Of a DNA stretch of 64,000 bases, positions 1 to 8,654 are shown one piece after another (position 1 is the stretch's first letter; every line of letters starts with the position of its first letter). The position numbers and the translations under genes are program-made. The notes beneath the pieces were generated by a model. The model was given only the letters and a program-made list of their open reading frames with translations. It was not told the DNA's origin and ran no database searches. The stretch comes from Austwickia sp. (GTDB taxonomy: Bacteria; Actinomycetota; Actinomycetes; Actinomycetales; Dermatophilaceae): NCBI GenBank assembly GCA_016699675.1, contig CP064985.1, positions 1,736,001 through 1,800,000 of the forward strand. Direction: 5' to 3'.

Positions 1-998
1 TCATCCACTTCAAGCGCGACACCGAGCGCAATGACCCCATCGTCCTCATCGTCGCCGCCCAGTCCGGGCACTACGCAACGCTGCTGCGTCCCACGGTCGA
101 GCGGCTGCTGCCCGAGGCCGAGGTCTACATCACCGACTGGCTCAACGCCCGCGAGGTGCCCCTGTCGGCCGGCGAGTTCAACCTCGACACCTACGCGGAC
201 TACGTCGTGGAGTTCATGGACTTCCTGGGCCCGGACACCAACGTCCTGGCCATCTGCCAGTCCACGGTGCCGTCGGTGATGGCGGTGGCGCGGGTGGCCG
301 AGGAGACCCCCGAGAAGCAGCCCATGACGTTCACGGTCATGGCCGGCCCGCTCGACCCCGGCGCGGCCCCGACCGACGTCACCAAGCTCGCGGACAAGAT
401 GCACCTGCCCAGCTATCTGCTCTCGCTCATCGCGCAGGCGCCGAACGGCCGCAAGGTCTACCCGGGCTACGTGCAGCTCATGAGCTTCATCGCCATGAAC
501 CCGAAGAACCACTTCAGCAGCCACCGCGATCTCTACAACCACTACGTGACCGACGACACGCACCCCGACCGGGAGCGGATCGAGCGGTTCTACGCCGAAT
601 ACTTCGCCGTGGCCGACCTCACCGCCGAGTTCTACGCGGACACCGTCAAGCGCGTGTTCATCGACAAGGAACTCGCCAAGGGCACGATGACGTACAACGG
701 CAAACCGGTGCGGCCCGAGGCCATCACCTGCCCGATCATTGCGGTCGAGGGTGCGATGGACGACATCTCCGCGCCGGGGCAGACGAAGGAATACCTCAAG
801 AAGTTCACCGGCTGCGAGGACATCACCTTCTACGAGCAGGAGCACGCCGGCCACTACGGCGTCTTCGCCGGTGGCCACTGGCGCGCCGACATCGCCCCGC
901 GGATCCTGTTCAAGATCCGGGAGACGGCGGACGCCAAGGGCAAGGAATACAGCAACTACCAGACCGAGGGCATCCCGATCGAGGCCTACCAGCCGTAA
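1..998 (+). CDS. phaZ: Intracellular polyhydroxyalkanoate depolymerase (5' truncated by window edge)
   Basis: The reading frame is open from base 3 to the TAA at 996-998, giving about 331 residues; the N-terminus lies outside the window. It matches the intracellular PHB depolymerase family, which mobilises PHA granules. Visible features are a lipase-box-like strand with Cys as nucleophile (AICQSTVPSVMAV), as in Ralstonia-type intracellular PhaZ, an Asp in VEGAMDDISAPG and a His in EHAGHYGVFAGG, together a Cys-Asp-His triad in an alpha/beta hydrolase fold. There is no extracellular-type catalytic or substrate-binding domain in the visible part. A strong hairpin terminator follows. The PHA synthase gene lies about 31 kb away. 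Confidence 0.9.
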   Translation, partial: IHFKRDTERNDPIVLIVAAQSGHYATLLRPTVERLLPEAEVYITDWLNAREVPLSAGEFNLDTYADYVVEFMDFLGPDTNVLAICQSTVPSVMAVARVAEETPEKQPMTFTVMAGPLDPGAAPTDVTKLADKMHLPSYLLSLIAQAPNGRKVYPGYVQLMSFIAMNPKNHFSSHRDLYNHYVTDDTHPDRERIERFYAEYFAVADLTAEFYADTVKRVFIDKELAKGTMTYNGKPVRPEAITCPIIAVEGAMDDISAPGQTKEYLKKFTGCEDITFYEQEHAGHYGVFAGGHWRADIAPRILFKIRETADAKGKEYSNYQTEGIPIEAYQP

Positions 999-1038
999 GA
1001 ACGCTGGGTCTGGGCTCGCCGCGGCGCGGCGACCACAT

Positions 1039-1074
1039 CGGTACGGCGGGTGCTCGCAGGCACCCGCCGTACCG
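1039..1074 (+). terminator. Intrinsic-type hairpin terminator after phaZ
   Basis: Perfect 15-bp inverted repeat CGGTACGGCGGGTGC (1039-1053) and its complement (1060-1074) around a 6-nt loop, 40 bases after the phaZ stop. There is no long T tract, only cgttct, as is usual for high-GC actinobacterial terminators. Confidence 0.75.
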
Positions 1075-1261
1075 CGTTCTGACCGCCGCCCGCCCCTCCC
1101 CAGCCTCACGGGCCGGTCACTAGGCGGCAACGATCGGGTATCGAGTGCGTCGGTGCCCTTTTTTTGTGCCCGTCCGCCTGAGACTGTCGATGAGAGAAGG
1201 GAATTCGCGCGTCACCGCGAGCCTTGCGGGCGCGTCCGTGCCATCGGAGGGGTGCAACAAC

Positions 1262-2116
1262 GTGCTCGGCAAGAACCAGGACCCGTGGGCCCGCCGACGG
1301 GTGGGCCTGTTGGTTTTCGTGCTCACCCCGGCCGTCTTCCTCGGCGGTGGGTTGCTGTCGGCCTCCAACGCGCTCAACCGGGTCATCGGTCCCCGCGAAG
1401 TGAAGGCCTGCTCGCCGGTGACGGTGAAGGCGCCCCTCCCGAACTCGTTCACGGTGAACGTGCTCAACGCGGAAGGTCCCCAGGGCGCCGCCCGCGCGGT
1501 GGCCAAGGAACTCCCGTTGCGTGACTTCAAGCCCGGCGTGGTCGGCAATGTCACGGTGGAGACGCGGGTGGTGCAGGGGGTCGGGGAGCTCCGGTTCGGG
1601 CCGGACGGCGCCGACCAGGCCCTGCTGGTTCAGATGCTCCTGCTCTCGGATGTCCGCATGGTGCGCGACTACCGACCGGACACCAGCGTCGACCTCGTGC
1701 TCGGGCCCAAGTTCACCGCGCTCAAGGCGCCGGACGGGCCGCTGGTTCGGCGGGCCGACGTCGTGGTGAACGTCTACAACACGACGTACTACGAGGGCCT
1801 GGGCAAGACGACCTCCGACGGGCTCGTGGCCCTGGGCTACAAGCGCGGCGCGGTCGGCCTCGACCCGCAGAATGCCTGGGTGCAGGACACCGCGGTGATC
1901 CGGCACGGCGCCGACGGCCTGGCGGGGGCCAAGCTGGTGAAGGAGGCCGTTCCCGCGGCCCGCCTCGTGCTGGACCCGTCGAACGGTACGACGGCGGTCG
2001 ACCTGCTCATCGGCATGACCTGGCAGCCGCTGGCCACGGCGGACAAGCTCACGAAGGAGCCGCCGAAGAAGGCTCCGGGCCAGATCGAGATCGAACGGCC
2101 ATGCCCGAAGGCGTGA
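1262..2116 (+). CDS. Membrane-anchored protein with two LytR_C-like domains
   Basis: 284 residues from a GTG start chosen because ggagggg sits 9 nt upstream; an ATG at 1145 in the same frame has no comparable site. Residues about 14-35 form a single N-terminal membrane segment (RRVGLLVFVLTPAVFLGGGLL). Two LytR C-terminal type domains follow, marked by FTVNVLNAEGPQGAARAV and VVNVYNTTYYEGLGKTTSDG. LytR_C domains are found at the ends of LCP cell-wall ligases or alone on anchored extracytoplasmic proteins. No LCP catalytic domain is present, so the protein is probably a cell-envelope accessory of unknown role. Short intergenic space separates it from the convergent MarR gene. Confidence 0.7.
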   Translation: MLGKNQDPWARRRVGLLVFVLTPAVFLGGGLLSASNALNRVIGPREVKACSPVTVKAPLPNSFTVNVLNAEGPQGAARAVAKELPLRDFKPGVVGNVTVETRVVQGVGELRFGPDGADQALLVQMLLLSDVRMVRDYRPDTSVDLVLGPKFTALKAPDGPLVRRADVVVNVYNTTYYEGLGKTTSDGLVALGYKRGAVGLDPQNAWVQDTAVIRHGADGLAGAKLVKEAVPAARLVLDPSNGTTAVDLLIGMTWQPLATADKLTKEPPKKAPGQIEIERPCPKA

Positions 2117-2143
2117 CGCCACGGCCCCGAGGGCGCGGGGCGG

Positions 2144-2605
2144 TCAGCCGCCCCCGCGGTCCTCGCGGGCTTCGAACGCGTCCCGCAGGGCGCCGCTGAC
2201 ATCGCGCAGGTAGCCCACCACGACCGCCTGCTCCGCCCCGGTGCGGCACCGACCCACGGCGTCAAGGCGCCGATCCGCGTCGCGGTAGAGCGCGGCCAGT
2301 CGCTCGGCCCGGTCGGCCGGGAGGCGCAGGAGCACCGCCCGGCGATCCTCCGGGTGGGCGGTCCGCTCGATCCAGCCGCGCTCCTCCAGGCGGCGGATGA
2401 TGCCGGTGACGGTGGCGGCGTGCGTCGCCGTACGGCGAGCGAGCTCGCTGGGACTGATCTGGCCGGCGCGATGGATGATGTCGAGACAGGACAGGTCGCA
2501 GTAGTTCAGGTCGACGGCCTGGGCGACCGCGTGCGTGTGCGCGAACAGCTCGATGCGCAGGTCGACCAGCGCCGCGCGCAACGCTCCCGGGCCCGCTGAG
2601 CGCAC
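2144..2605 (-). CDS. MarR family transcriptional regulator of the homogentisate operon
   Basis: A winged-helix MarR protein of 153 residues from the GTG at 2605. Helix-turn-helix and wing are visible in ISPSELARRTATHAATVTGIIRRLEERGWIERTAHPEDRRAVLLRL. The frame is open further upstream to 2695, but that would overlap the preceding gene by 86 nt; the GTG starts 4 nt after that gene's stop. It is the last gene of the minus-strand hmgA operon. MarR proteins commonly sense the aromatic substrate or an intermediate and repress their own operon, so autorepression at the AT-rich palindrome upstream of hmgA is likely. That role is inferred from position. Confidence 0.8.
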   Translation of the reverse strand: MRSAGPGALRAALVDLRIELFAHTHAVAQAVDLNYCDLSCLDIIHRAGQISPSELARRTATHAATVTGIIRRLEERGWIERTAHPEDRRAVLLRLPADRAERLAALYRDADRRLDAVGRCRTGAEQAVVVGYLRDVSGALRDAFEAREDRGGG

Positions 2606-2609
2606 GTCC

Positions 2610-3494
2610 TCACCCGGCCTGGCGGGGCTGATCGGAGCGCGCGGGAGCCTCCGGCTGGGCCGGCTGGGACGGGTCGGCAGGCTCGGCCGTGGCACCCCAG
2701 CCCAGGAACTTGCGGATGGACCGGTTGACCAGCCACGGCTGGTCGCGGTTCGACATGTGCGCGGCCCAAGGGACGATGACGAGCTTGGCCATGGGGTCCT
2801 TCAGGGGCCAGGTCGTCATGGCATACGCGATGTTGCCGGTCATGTCCAGCGTGCCGAGCACCAGCAGGGTCGGCCGGCCCAGCGGGTGGCTGTCGTCGAC
2901 GTGGGCGTCGCTCCAGTAGTTGATGACCTCGAGGAAGTGCGGCTTGCCGAGGCTGACCATCGTCTTCGCCGTGTAGACCTGGGTCTTCGGGTTGATCCCG
3001 CAGGCGGCGGCGGTCGCCGCGACGATGCCCCACCACGGCCACACCCGCAGCGTCAGCTTCGACAGCGCGAGGCCGATCTTCTCCGATGGCCAGAGCCGCC
3101 GGTAGTTGTCCGTGCAGTCGATGAGGACGAGCTTGCCGACCCGCTCGGGGGTGCGGCGGGTGACGGTTTGGGCGAGGTTGCCGCCCATGGACTGGCCGAT
3201 GAAGTCGGCGACCTCGACCCCGTAAGTGTCCAGCAGGGCGTAGAGGTCCTCGACCATGTCCTCGTAGCGGAACGGCCGGCCCGGCTCCAGCTGGGAGCGG
3301 CCATGCCCCCGGGCGTCCCAGGCCAGGATGCCGACGCCCTCGGGCACCACCTTGAGCTGCGGGGCGAAGGACTGGGCGTCCGCGCCGGCGCCGTGCAGGA
3401 ACACCACCCACTGCCCCGTCTCGCTTGGCCGGTGCAGATAGTGGATGCGGCACCCCGGCCGCTGCAGCCCGTGAACCTCGACGTCGTGCGCCAT
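2610..3494 (-). CDS. Alpha/beta hydrolase in the homogentisate operon
   Basis: 294 residues from the ATG at 3494 (MAHDVEVHGLQ). Alpha/beta hydrolase fold: oxyanion-type WVVFLHGAGAD near residue 30, nucleophile elbow GQSMGG with Ser102, LVLGTLD as the probable acid region and His in WAAHMSN. No signal peptide. It lies 81 nt after fahA and 4 nt before the marR start, so it is probably cotranscribed. A role in esters or ring-cleavage products of tyrosine or phenylacetate breakdown is plausible, but the substrate cannot be read from sequence. Fumarylacetoacetate hydrolysis is already covered by the neighbouring FAH. Confidence 0.75.
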   Translation of the reverse strand: MAHDVEVHGLQRPGCRIHYLHRPSETGQWVVFLHGAGADAQSFAPQLKVVPEGVGILAWDARGHGRSQLEPGRPFRYEDMVEDLYALLDTYGVEVADFIGQSMGGNLAQTVTRRTPERVGKLVLIDCTDNYRRLWPSEKIGLALSKLTLRVWPWWGIVAATAAACGINPKTQVYTAKTMVSLGKPHFLEVINYWSDAHVDDSHPLGRPTLLVLGTLDMTGNIAYAMTTWPLKDPMAKLVIVPWAAHMSNRDQPWLVNRSIRKFLGWGATAEPADPSQPAQPEAPARSDQPRQAG

Positions 3495-3575
3495 ACCCGT
3501 CAGGTTCGCAGACGGAAGCGCCTGGTGGGGCGCTCGGCGGTGTGGCTTGGGCCGCGCGCCCAACATCGTGGCGGG

Positions 3576-4814
3576 TCAGCAGCGCGCCGGCAGGATCGTC
3601 GCGGTCACCTCGCCGAAGTCGATGCGTTCGCCCTGGGCACCCGGGCCGCCGGAACCGGCTCCCCGCGCCGGCGCGCTGGCCCGGATCGTCACGGTGTCGC
3701 CGTCCACCAGGAAGGCTCGCTCCTCGCCGCCCACTAGGACCGGCTCGGCCCCGCCCCAGGTCAGCTCGATGAAGGCGCCGCGCTGATCCTTCCCCGGCCC
3801 GGAAATCGTGCCCGAGGCGAAGATGTCGCCGGTGCGGGTCGCGGCACCGTTGACCGTCGTGTGGGCCAGCATCTGGGCCGGCGACCAGTACATCTGCGCG
3901 AACGGCGGCCGGCTCACCGTCGTGCCGTTCCAGTCCACCTCCAGCGCGATGTCGAGGGTCCAGGGCTCGGCCATCCGCAGGTACTCCAGCGGGGTCGGGT
4001 CCTGACCCGGCACGGGGCACTTGGCCGGGGCCAACGCGAGCATCGGCACGATCCACGGCGAGATCGAGCTGGCGAAGCTCTTGCCGAGGTTCGGGCCGAG
4101 GGGCTGGTACTCCCACGCCTGGATGTCCCGGGCGGACCAGTCGTTGAAGATGACCGCGCCGAACAGGTGCCGCTCGGCCTCCTCGACCCCGATGGGGGTG
4201 CCCATCGGGTTGCCGACCCCGACGATGAACCCCATCTCGGCCTCGATGTCCAGCCGCGTGCTGGGGCCGAACACCGGCGCGGGGTCGTTCGGGCCCTTGC
4301 GCTGGCCGCACGGCCGGACCACGTCGACGCCGGAGACGACGATGGTGGTGGACCGCCCGTGGTAGCCGACCGGCAGGTGCTTCCAGTTCGGCAGCAGCGG
4401 GTCGGCGACCTCCGGCCGGAACAGGCGGCCGAGGTTGCTCGCGTGGTGCTCGCTGGCGTAGAAGTCCACGTAGTCCGCGAATTGGCACGGCAGGTGCAGG
4501 GCGACGTCGGCCACCGGGTGCAGCGCGGCGTCGAGCAGGTCGCCCTGCACCGCCTCGGTGAGCAGGGCGCGGACCTGGACCCAGGCGTCGTATCCGGCCG
4601 CCATGAAGGCATTCAGGTCGGGCCGCGCGAACCACTCCTCCGCCTGCGGCAGCGTCCCGGCCAGGGCGGTCGCGAGGTCGACGACCGTGTCGCCGACGCG
4701 CGTGGCGCAGCGCCGGGGGGCGTGGGGCGCGTCGGGGCCGCCGGCCGAGTACACGCCGTACGGCAGGTTGGCGAGCCCGAAGCCGGAGCCGGCGGGGATC
4801 GAGATCGTCGTCAT
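3576..4814 (-). CDS. fahA: Fumarylacetoacetase
   Basis: 412 residues from the ATG at 4814, which overlaps the upstream stop as ATGA. The enzyme hydrolyses fumarylacetoacetate to fumarate and acetoacetate, the last step of tyrosine/homogentisate breakdown. It has the N-terminal FAH domain followed by the catalytic FAH domain. Key residues are visible: Asp117 and catalytic His124 in VDFYASEHHASNLG, Glu191/Glu193 in RLDIEAEMGF and Asp225 in FNDWSARDIQAWEY, matching the metal site and His of animal FAH. Length is normal for the family. It sits downstream of hmgA in one operon, which supports the assignment. Confidence 0.95.
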   Translation of the reverse strand: MTTISIPAGSGFGLANLPYGVYSAGGPDAPHAPRRCATRVGDTVVDLATALAGTLPQAEEWFARPDLNAFMAAGYDAWVQVRALLTEAVQGDLLDAALHPVADVALHLPCQFADYVDFYASEHHASNLGRLFRPEVADPLLPNWKHLPVGYHGRSTTIVVSGVDVVRPCGQRKGPNDPAPVFGPSTRLDIEAEMGFIVGVGNPMGTPIGVEEAERHLFGAVIFNDWSARDIQAWEYQPLGPNLGKSFASSISPWIVPMLALAPAKCPVPGQDPTPLEYLRMAEPWTLDIALEVDWNGTTVSRPPFAQMYWSPAQMLAHTTVNGAATRTGDIFASGTISGPGKDQRGAFIELTWGGAEPVLVGGEERAFLVDGDTVTIRASAPARGAGSGGPGAQGERIDFGEVTATILPARC

Positions 4815-5767
4815 CGGGATGCTCCTTGGTCGTCGGGCGAGACCCGCAGGTCGGCCGGTACGAGACCGAGGCCGACGAGCTCGGTCAGGGGGTCGGTCAC
4901 CGAGCAGCTCCCGAAGGACACGAACGCTCCCCGGGTCACCACGGCGACCTCCGGGGGCCACGCGGCGATCGCGGCGGCGACGCTGGGGCCGTCGCGGTCC
5001 GCCAGGATGCGGGCCAGGTCGTCGGCGGCCGCGCCGCGCAGGGCGGCCTCGGTCGCCCGCAGGACGTTGAGGAAGCCGTGCTGCACGAAGCCCGTGCTCG
5101 GGTCGGTGTTGCGGATCGCGTGGTGGAGCCCGGCGGTCGCCTTGAACGGCAGCCCCAACTCGGCCGCAAGGGCGATGGCGCGGGCGAGCTCGGCCTCGTC
5201 CGGATAGAGGTGCGCCTCGACGCCGCCGGTGCGGAACTTCGCGCGGTGCCCGCTGTCCGCCAGCGCCTGCAGGAGCTCGGGACGGCGGTCGTCCCGGGGC
5301 ACCTCGACGTACGCCTGCACGTCTGCGGGTCCGCGGGCGAGCCCCGCGTGGGTGGCGAGCGCCGCGTCGACGGACGGGACGACGTCCCGCGCGGCCAGGT
5401 CGGCGGGGACAGCGATCTCGAGCGCGACGAGCCGTACGCCGGGCAGGGTGGCCACCCGCGCCATCACCCCGGAAAGCACGGCGGGCGACGGCACGGTCAC
5501 CGAGAGGTCCAGGGTGGCGGCCCCGGCAGACTCGGCGGCGGCGTCGGTGGTACTGGAGTGGTCGGGCTCGTGGGTGCGCAGCTCGGCCCAGACGTCCGGC
5601 AGGGCCTCGAGCGCGGCGGAGCTGAGCACCAGCGGGCCGACCAGCTCGGCGTACGGCGCGCGCCGGTGCCGCAGGTGCGCCGCCACCGCTTCCGGCAGCG
5701 GCGCGGAACCCGGCGGGAAGATCGCCGCGTCGTCGACCAGGCGCGCGAGGGTCGCCGAGAGGCTCAC
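4811..5767 (-). CDS. Conserved protein of unknown function between hmgA and fahA
   Basis: 318 residues from a GTG start that overlaps the hmgA stop (GTGA); its own stop overlaps the fahA start (ATGA), so translation of the three genes is tightly coupled. I do not recognise a characterised family. Likely conserved motifs are DDAAIFPPGSAPL (residues 12-24), KFRTGG (177-182), FKATAGLHHA (208-217) and HGFLN (230-234). There is no signal peptide or membrane segment; alternating short strands and helices suggest a soluble alpha/beta, perhaps barrel-like, enzyme. No glutathione-type zeta GST is present in the operon, so this protein is a candidate for the maleylacetoacetate isomerase step. That is inference from context only. 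Confidence 0.8.
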   Translation of the reverse strand: MSLSATLARLVDDAAIFPPGSAPLPEAVAAHLRHRRAPYAELVGPLVLSSAALEALPDVWAELRTHEPDHSSTTDAAAESAGAATLDLSVTVPSPAVLSGVMARVATLPGVRLVALEIAVPADLAARDVVPSVDAALATHAGLARGPADVQAYVEVPRDDRRPELLQALADSGHRAKFRTGGVEAHLYPDEAELARAIALAAELGLPFKATAGLHHAIRNTDPSTGFVQHGFLNVLRATEAALRGAAADDLARILADRDGPSVAAAIAAWPPEVAVVTRGAFVSFGSCSVTDPLTELVGLGLVPADLRVSPDDQGASR

Positions 5768-7002
5768 CGGCGCACCTCGGGGGACTCGCTGACCCAGCGG
5801 CCGCCGGACCAGGACGCGGCGTACGCGACGTCGTCGCAGGCCAGGCCGCCCTCGCCGAGGTCCAGCGGGCGGAAGGTGTCGACCATCACCGCGGTCTCGT
5901 CGAAGTAGTCCTTGCCCACCGAGGCCTCCATGGCGCCCGGCTGCGGGCCGTGCGCGTGGCCGCCGGGGTGCAGGCTGATCGAGCCCTGCCCGATGCCGGA
6001 CCCCTTGCGGGCCTCGTAGTCCCCCTCGACGTAGAACATGACCTCGTCGGAGTCGACGTTGGAGTGGTAGTAGGGGACGGGGATAGCGCGCTCGTGGTAA
6101 TCGACCTTGCGGGGCACGAAGTTGCAGACCACGAAGCCGGGCCCCTCGAAGACCTGGTGCGCGGGCGGAGGCTGGTGCACCTTGCCCGTCAGCGGCATGT
6201 AGTCGCGGATGTTGAACACATAGGGATAGAGGCAGCCGTCCCAGCCGACGACGTCGAACGGGTGGTGCGGCACGAGGTGGACCGTCCCGGCGACGCCGCC
6301 CGGCCCCCGCCCGCGGTGCTTGATGAAGACCTCCACGTGGCCTTCCTCGTCGCCCGCCTCGTCCACGAGGAGGGGCTCGGTGGGCATGCGCAGGTCCCGC
6401 TCGCAGTACGGCGCGTGCTCCAGGAACTGGCCGTATTTGCTCAGGTAGCGCTTCGGCGGGTGGATGTGGCCGCTGGCCTCCACGACGTACAGGCGGGCCG
6501 GCTCGGCGCCGGCCACCCAGCGGTGGATGACGGCGCGCGGGATGAGCACGTAGTCGCCCTGCCCCACGTCGAACGCGCCCAGCTGGGTCTCGACGCGGGC
6601 CTCGCCGCGCTCGACGTACACGAGCTCGTCCCCGATCGCGTTCTTGTACAGCGGGGAGTCGGCACCGGCGACGACGTACGAGATCCGCACGTCCCCGTTG
6701 CCGAGGAGGAGGCGACGATGCCGTACGGCGTCCGCCGTGCCCGCCTGCTCGGCGGCGAAGAGGGCGTGCGGACGCAGGTGCCGCGGCAGGAGCGGCTGGT
6801 GGGCCGTGAGCGTCTGGTCGGGCAGCTCCCAGGTCCGGCTCCCGACCAGGGCGGAGGGCACGTGGCGGTGGTAGAGGAGGGCCGAGTTGGAGGAGAACCC
6901 CTCCTCGCCCATGAGCTCCTCGTAACGGAACTCGCCCGCGGGGCCGGTGTGCACCGTGTGCCGGTGGCGGGGGATCGAACCGATCTGCCGATAGTGCGGC
7001 AT
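5764..7002 (-). CDS. hmgA: Homogentisate 1,2-dioxygenase
   Basis: 412 residues from the ATG at 7002, preceded by a clear aggagg 7 nt upstream. The Fe(II) enzyme opens the ring of homogentisate to give 4-maleylacetoacetate in tyrosine and phenylalanine catabolism. The cupin fold and metal region are recognisable: PYYHSNVDSDEVMFYVEGDY (His313, Asp319/Glu320) and HPGGHAHGPQPG (His349/351). It is the first gene of the minus-strand operon hmgA - unknown - fahA - hydrolase - marR. The 217-bp region separating it from the divergent sugar porter contains a palindrome suited to MarR control. Confidence 0.95.
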   Translation of the reverse strand: MPHYRQIGSIPRHRHTVHTGPAGEFRYEELMGEEGFSSNSALLYHRHVPSALVGSRTWELPDQTLTAHQPLLPRHLRPHALFAAEQAGTADAVRHRRLLLGNGDVRISYVVAGADSPLYKNAIGDELVYVERGEARVETQLGAFDVGQGDYVLIPRAVIHRWVAGAEPARLYVVEASGHIHPPKRYLSKYGQFLEHAPYCERDLRMPTEPLLVDEAGDEEGHVEVFIKHRGRGPGGVAGTVHLVPHHPFDVVGWDGCLYPYVFNIRDYMPLTGKVHQPPPAHQVFEGPGFVVCNFVPRKVDYHERAIPVPYYHSNVDSDEVMFYVEGDYEARKGSGIGQGSISLHPGGHAHGPQPGAMEASVGKDYFDETAVMVDTFRPLDLGEGGLACDDVAYAASWSGGRWVSESPEVRR

Positions 7003-7082
7003 CGACGGGCCTCCTGCGCCTGGTGGACGTGACGCGGCCACCCTACCGACGAGGCCGTCCCGAAGCGGACGAAAGTAGCAAA

Positions 7083-7104
7083 GGTAAAATGTTCTTACAT
7101 TACC
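7083..7104. promoter_or_regulatory. AT-rich palindrome, probable MarR operator upstream of hmgA
   Basis: Within the hmgA/porter intergenic region an unusually AT-rich stretch holds the perfect inverted repeat AATGT-tctt-ACATT (7088-7101), flanked by GGTAA (7083-7087) and TTACC (7100-7104). Size and symmetry fit a MarR dimer site, and a marR gene ends the operon. It lies 81-102 bases upstream of the hmgA start and about 116 bases upstream of the porter start, so it could serve either gene. Binding is inferred. Confidence 0.5.
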
Positions 7105-7219
7105 GCGGAGAACTCTTGAGCCGCATCGGGACCGGTGCCAGCCTGGGTGACTACTCGGCGGAGGCCCCGCTCCCCGAGGCGGCAACGCCGTCGTCGACTG
7201 GCGGCCCAGGAGGTACGGC

Positions 7220-8650
7220 ATGTCCCACGGAGCACCCACGAATGCCTCGGCGGGGGTGGCCCTGCCGCCGCTGATCGCCGGGCCCCATCAGCGGCGCCTC
7301 GACCAGATCGCGGTCGTCGCGACCTTCGGCGGCCTGCTGTTCGGCTACGACACCGGCGTGATCAACGGCGCCCTGGAGCCCATGAAGGCCGACCTCGGCC
7401 TGACCACCGTGACCGAGGGCGCGGTGACGGCGACCCTGCTGGTCGGCGCCGCGGTCGGCGCGCTCATCGGCGGCCGGGTCAACGACAACCTCGGCCGCAA
7501 GAAGGCCCTCACCATCGTCGCGGTGATCTTCTTCGTCGGGACGCTCGGCGGGGTCTTCGCGCCCAACCTCACGATCATGCTGCCGTCGCGCTTCGTCCTC
7601 GGCTTCGCCGTGGGCGCCGCCTCCGTCACCGTGCCGGTCTACCTGGCCGAACTCGCGCCGACCGAGCGACGCGGCACCCTGTCCGGGCGCAACGAGCTCG
7701 CCATCGTCGTCGGTCAGATGCTGGCGTTCATCATCAACGCGATCATCGCCAACGTCTGGGGTCATCACGAGGGCGTCTGGCGCTACATGCTCGCCGTGGC
7801 GGCGCTGCCGGCCATCGCGCTGTTCGTCGGGATGCTGAAGATGCCCGAGTCGCCCCGCTGGCTGATCGCCAAGGGCCGCCACCAGGACGCCCTCGAGGTC
7901 CTCATGCAGGTCCGGCCCGAAGACCGGGCCCGGGCCGAGATGGCGGAGGTCGAGCACCTCGCGGAGGAGGAGGCCGAGGCGCAGCAGGGCGGCTGGGCCG
8001 ACATGGCCCTGCCCTGGGTCCGCCGCATCGTCATCACCGGCTGTGGCCTGGCCATGGCGCAGCAGCTGACCGGCATCAACTCGATCATGTACTACGGCAC
8101 GGAGCTGCTGAAGGAGGCCGGGTTCTCGGCCAGCGCGGCGATCCTCGCCAACATCGCGAACGGCGTCCTGGCCGTCGTCGGGTCCGCCATCTGCCTGTTC
8201 TTCGTCATCGACCGGATGCGGCGCCGCGACCTGATCCTGCGCGGCTTCCTCGCCACGACCGCGGTGCACGGCCTGATCGTCATCGCCGCGACCCTGATGC
8301 CGCAGGGCACCGCGCGGGCCTACGTCATCCTCGTGCTCTGCGTGACCTTCGTCTTCTTCATGCAGCTGGCGCTGAACGTGCCGGTGTGGGTGTGCCTGTC
8401 CGAGATGTTCCCGCTGCGCCTGCGTGGCTTCGCGATGGGCACCAGCATCCTGTGCATGTGGCTGATGAACGCGGCCCTGACCTTCGCGTTCCCCTCGATC
8501 GTCGCGGCGGCCGGGCTGCAGGGCATCTTCCTGCTGTTCTTCGTCGTGGGCGTCATCGCCATCGTCTTCCTGTGGAAGCTGCTGCCCAACACCAGCGGCC
8601 GCTCGCTGGAGGAGCTGGAGGAGTCGTTCTCGCGGGGTGACTTCCGCTGA
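7220..8650 (+). CDS. MFS sugar porter family transporter
   Basis: 476 residues from the ATG at 7220, with an aggaggt Shine-Dalgarno just upstream. It is a twelve-TM sugar:H+ symporter of the sugar porter family: GGLLFGYDTGVINGAL in TM1, GRVNDNLGRKKA in loop 2-3, PESPRWLIAKGR after TM6, QQLTGINSIMYYG in TM7 and FPLRLRG near the C-terminal half. The family carries hexoses, pentoses or myo-inositol; the substrate is not decided by sequence. It is divergent from the homogentisate operon, which may be only a shared promoter region. Confidence 0.9.
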   Translation: MSHGAPTNASAGVALPPLIAGPHQRRLDQIAVVATFGGLLFGYDTGVINGALEPMKADLGLTTVTEGAVTATLLVGAAVGALIGGRVNDNLGRKKALTIVAVIFFVGTLGGVFAPNLTIMLPSRFVLGFAVGAASVTVPVYLAELAPTERRGTLSGRNELAIVVGQMLAFIINAIIANVWGHHEGVWRYMLAVAALPAIALFVGMLKMPESPRWLIAKGRHQDALEVLMQVRPEDRARAEMAEVEHLAEEEAEAQQGGWADMALPWVRRIVITGCGLAMAQQLTGINSIMYYGTELLKEAGFSASAAILANIANGVLAVVGSAICLFFVIDRMRRRDLILRGFLATTAVHGLIVIAATLMPQGTARAYVILVLCVTFVFFMQLALNVPVWVCLSEMFPLRLRGFAMGTSILCMWLMNAALTFAFPSIVAAAGLQGIFLLFFVVGVIAIVFLWKLLPNTSGRSLEELEESFSRGDFR

Positions 8651-8654
8651 CCGC

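Noticed and set aside
1106..2122. Long open frame opposite the LytR_C gene
   Set aside because: Arg/His/Val-rich shadow frame of a high-GC gene; no domain, no ribosome site, and the plus-strand protein has clear domains.
6966..6990. tRNA T-arm-like text (ggggatcgaaccgatct)
   Set aside because: It lies inside hmgA near the true start, no acceptor or anticodon stem can be formed, and the coding assignment is firm.
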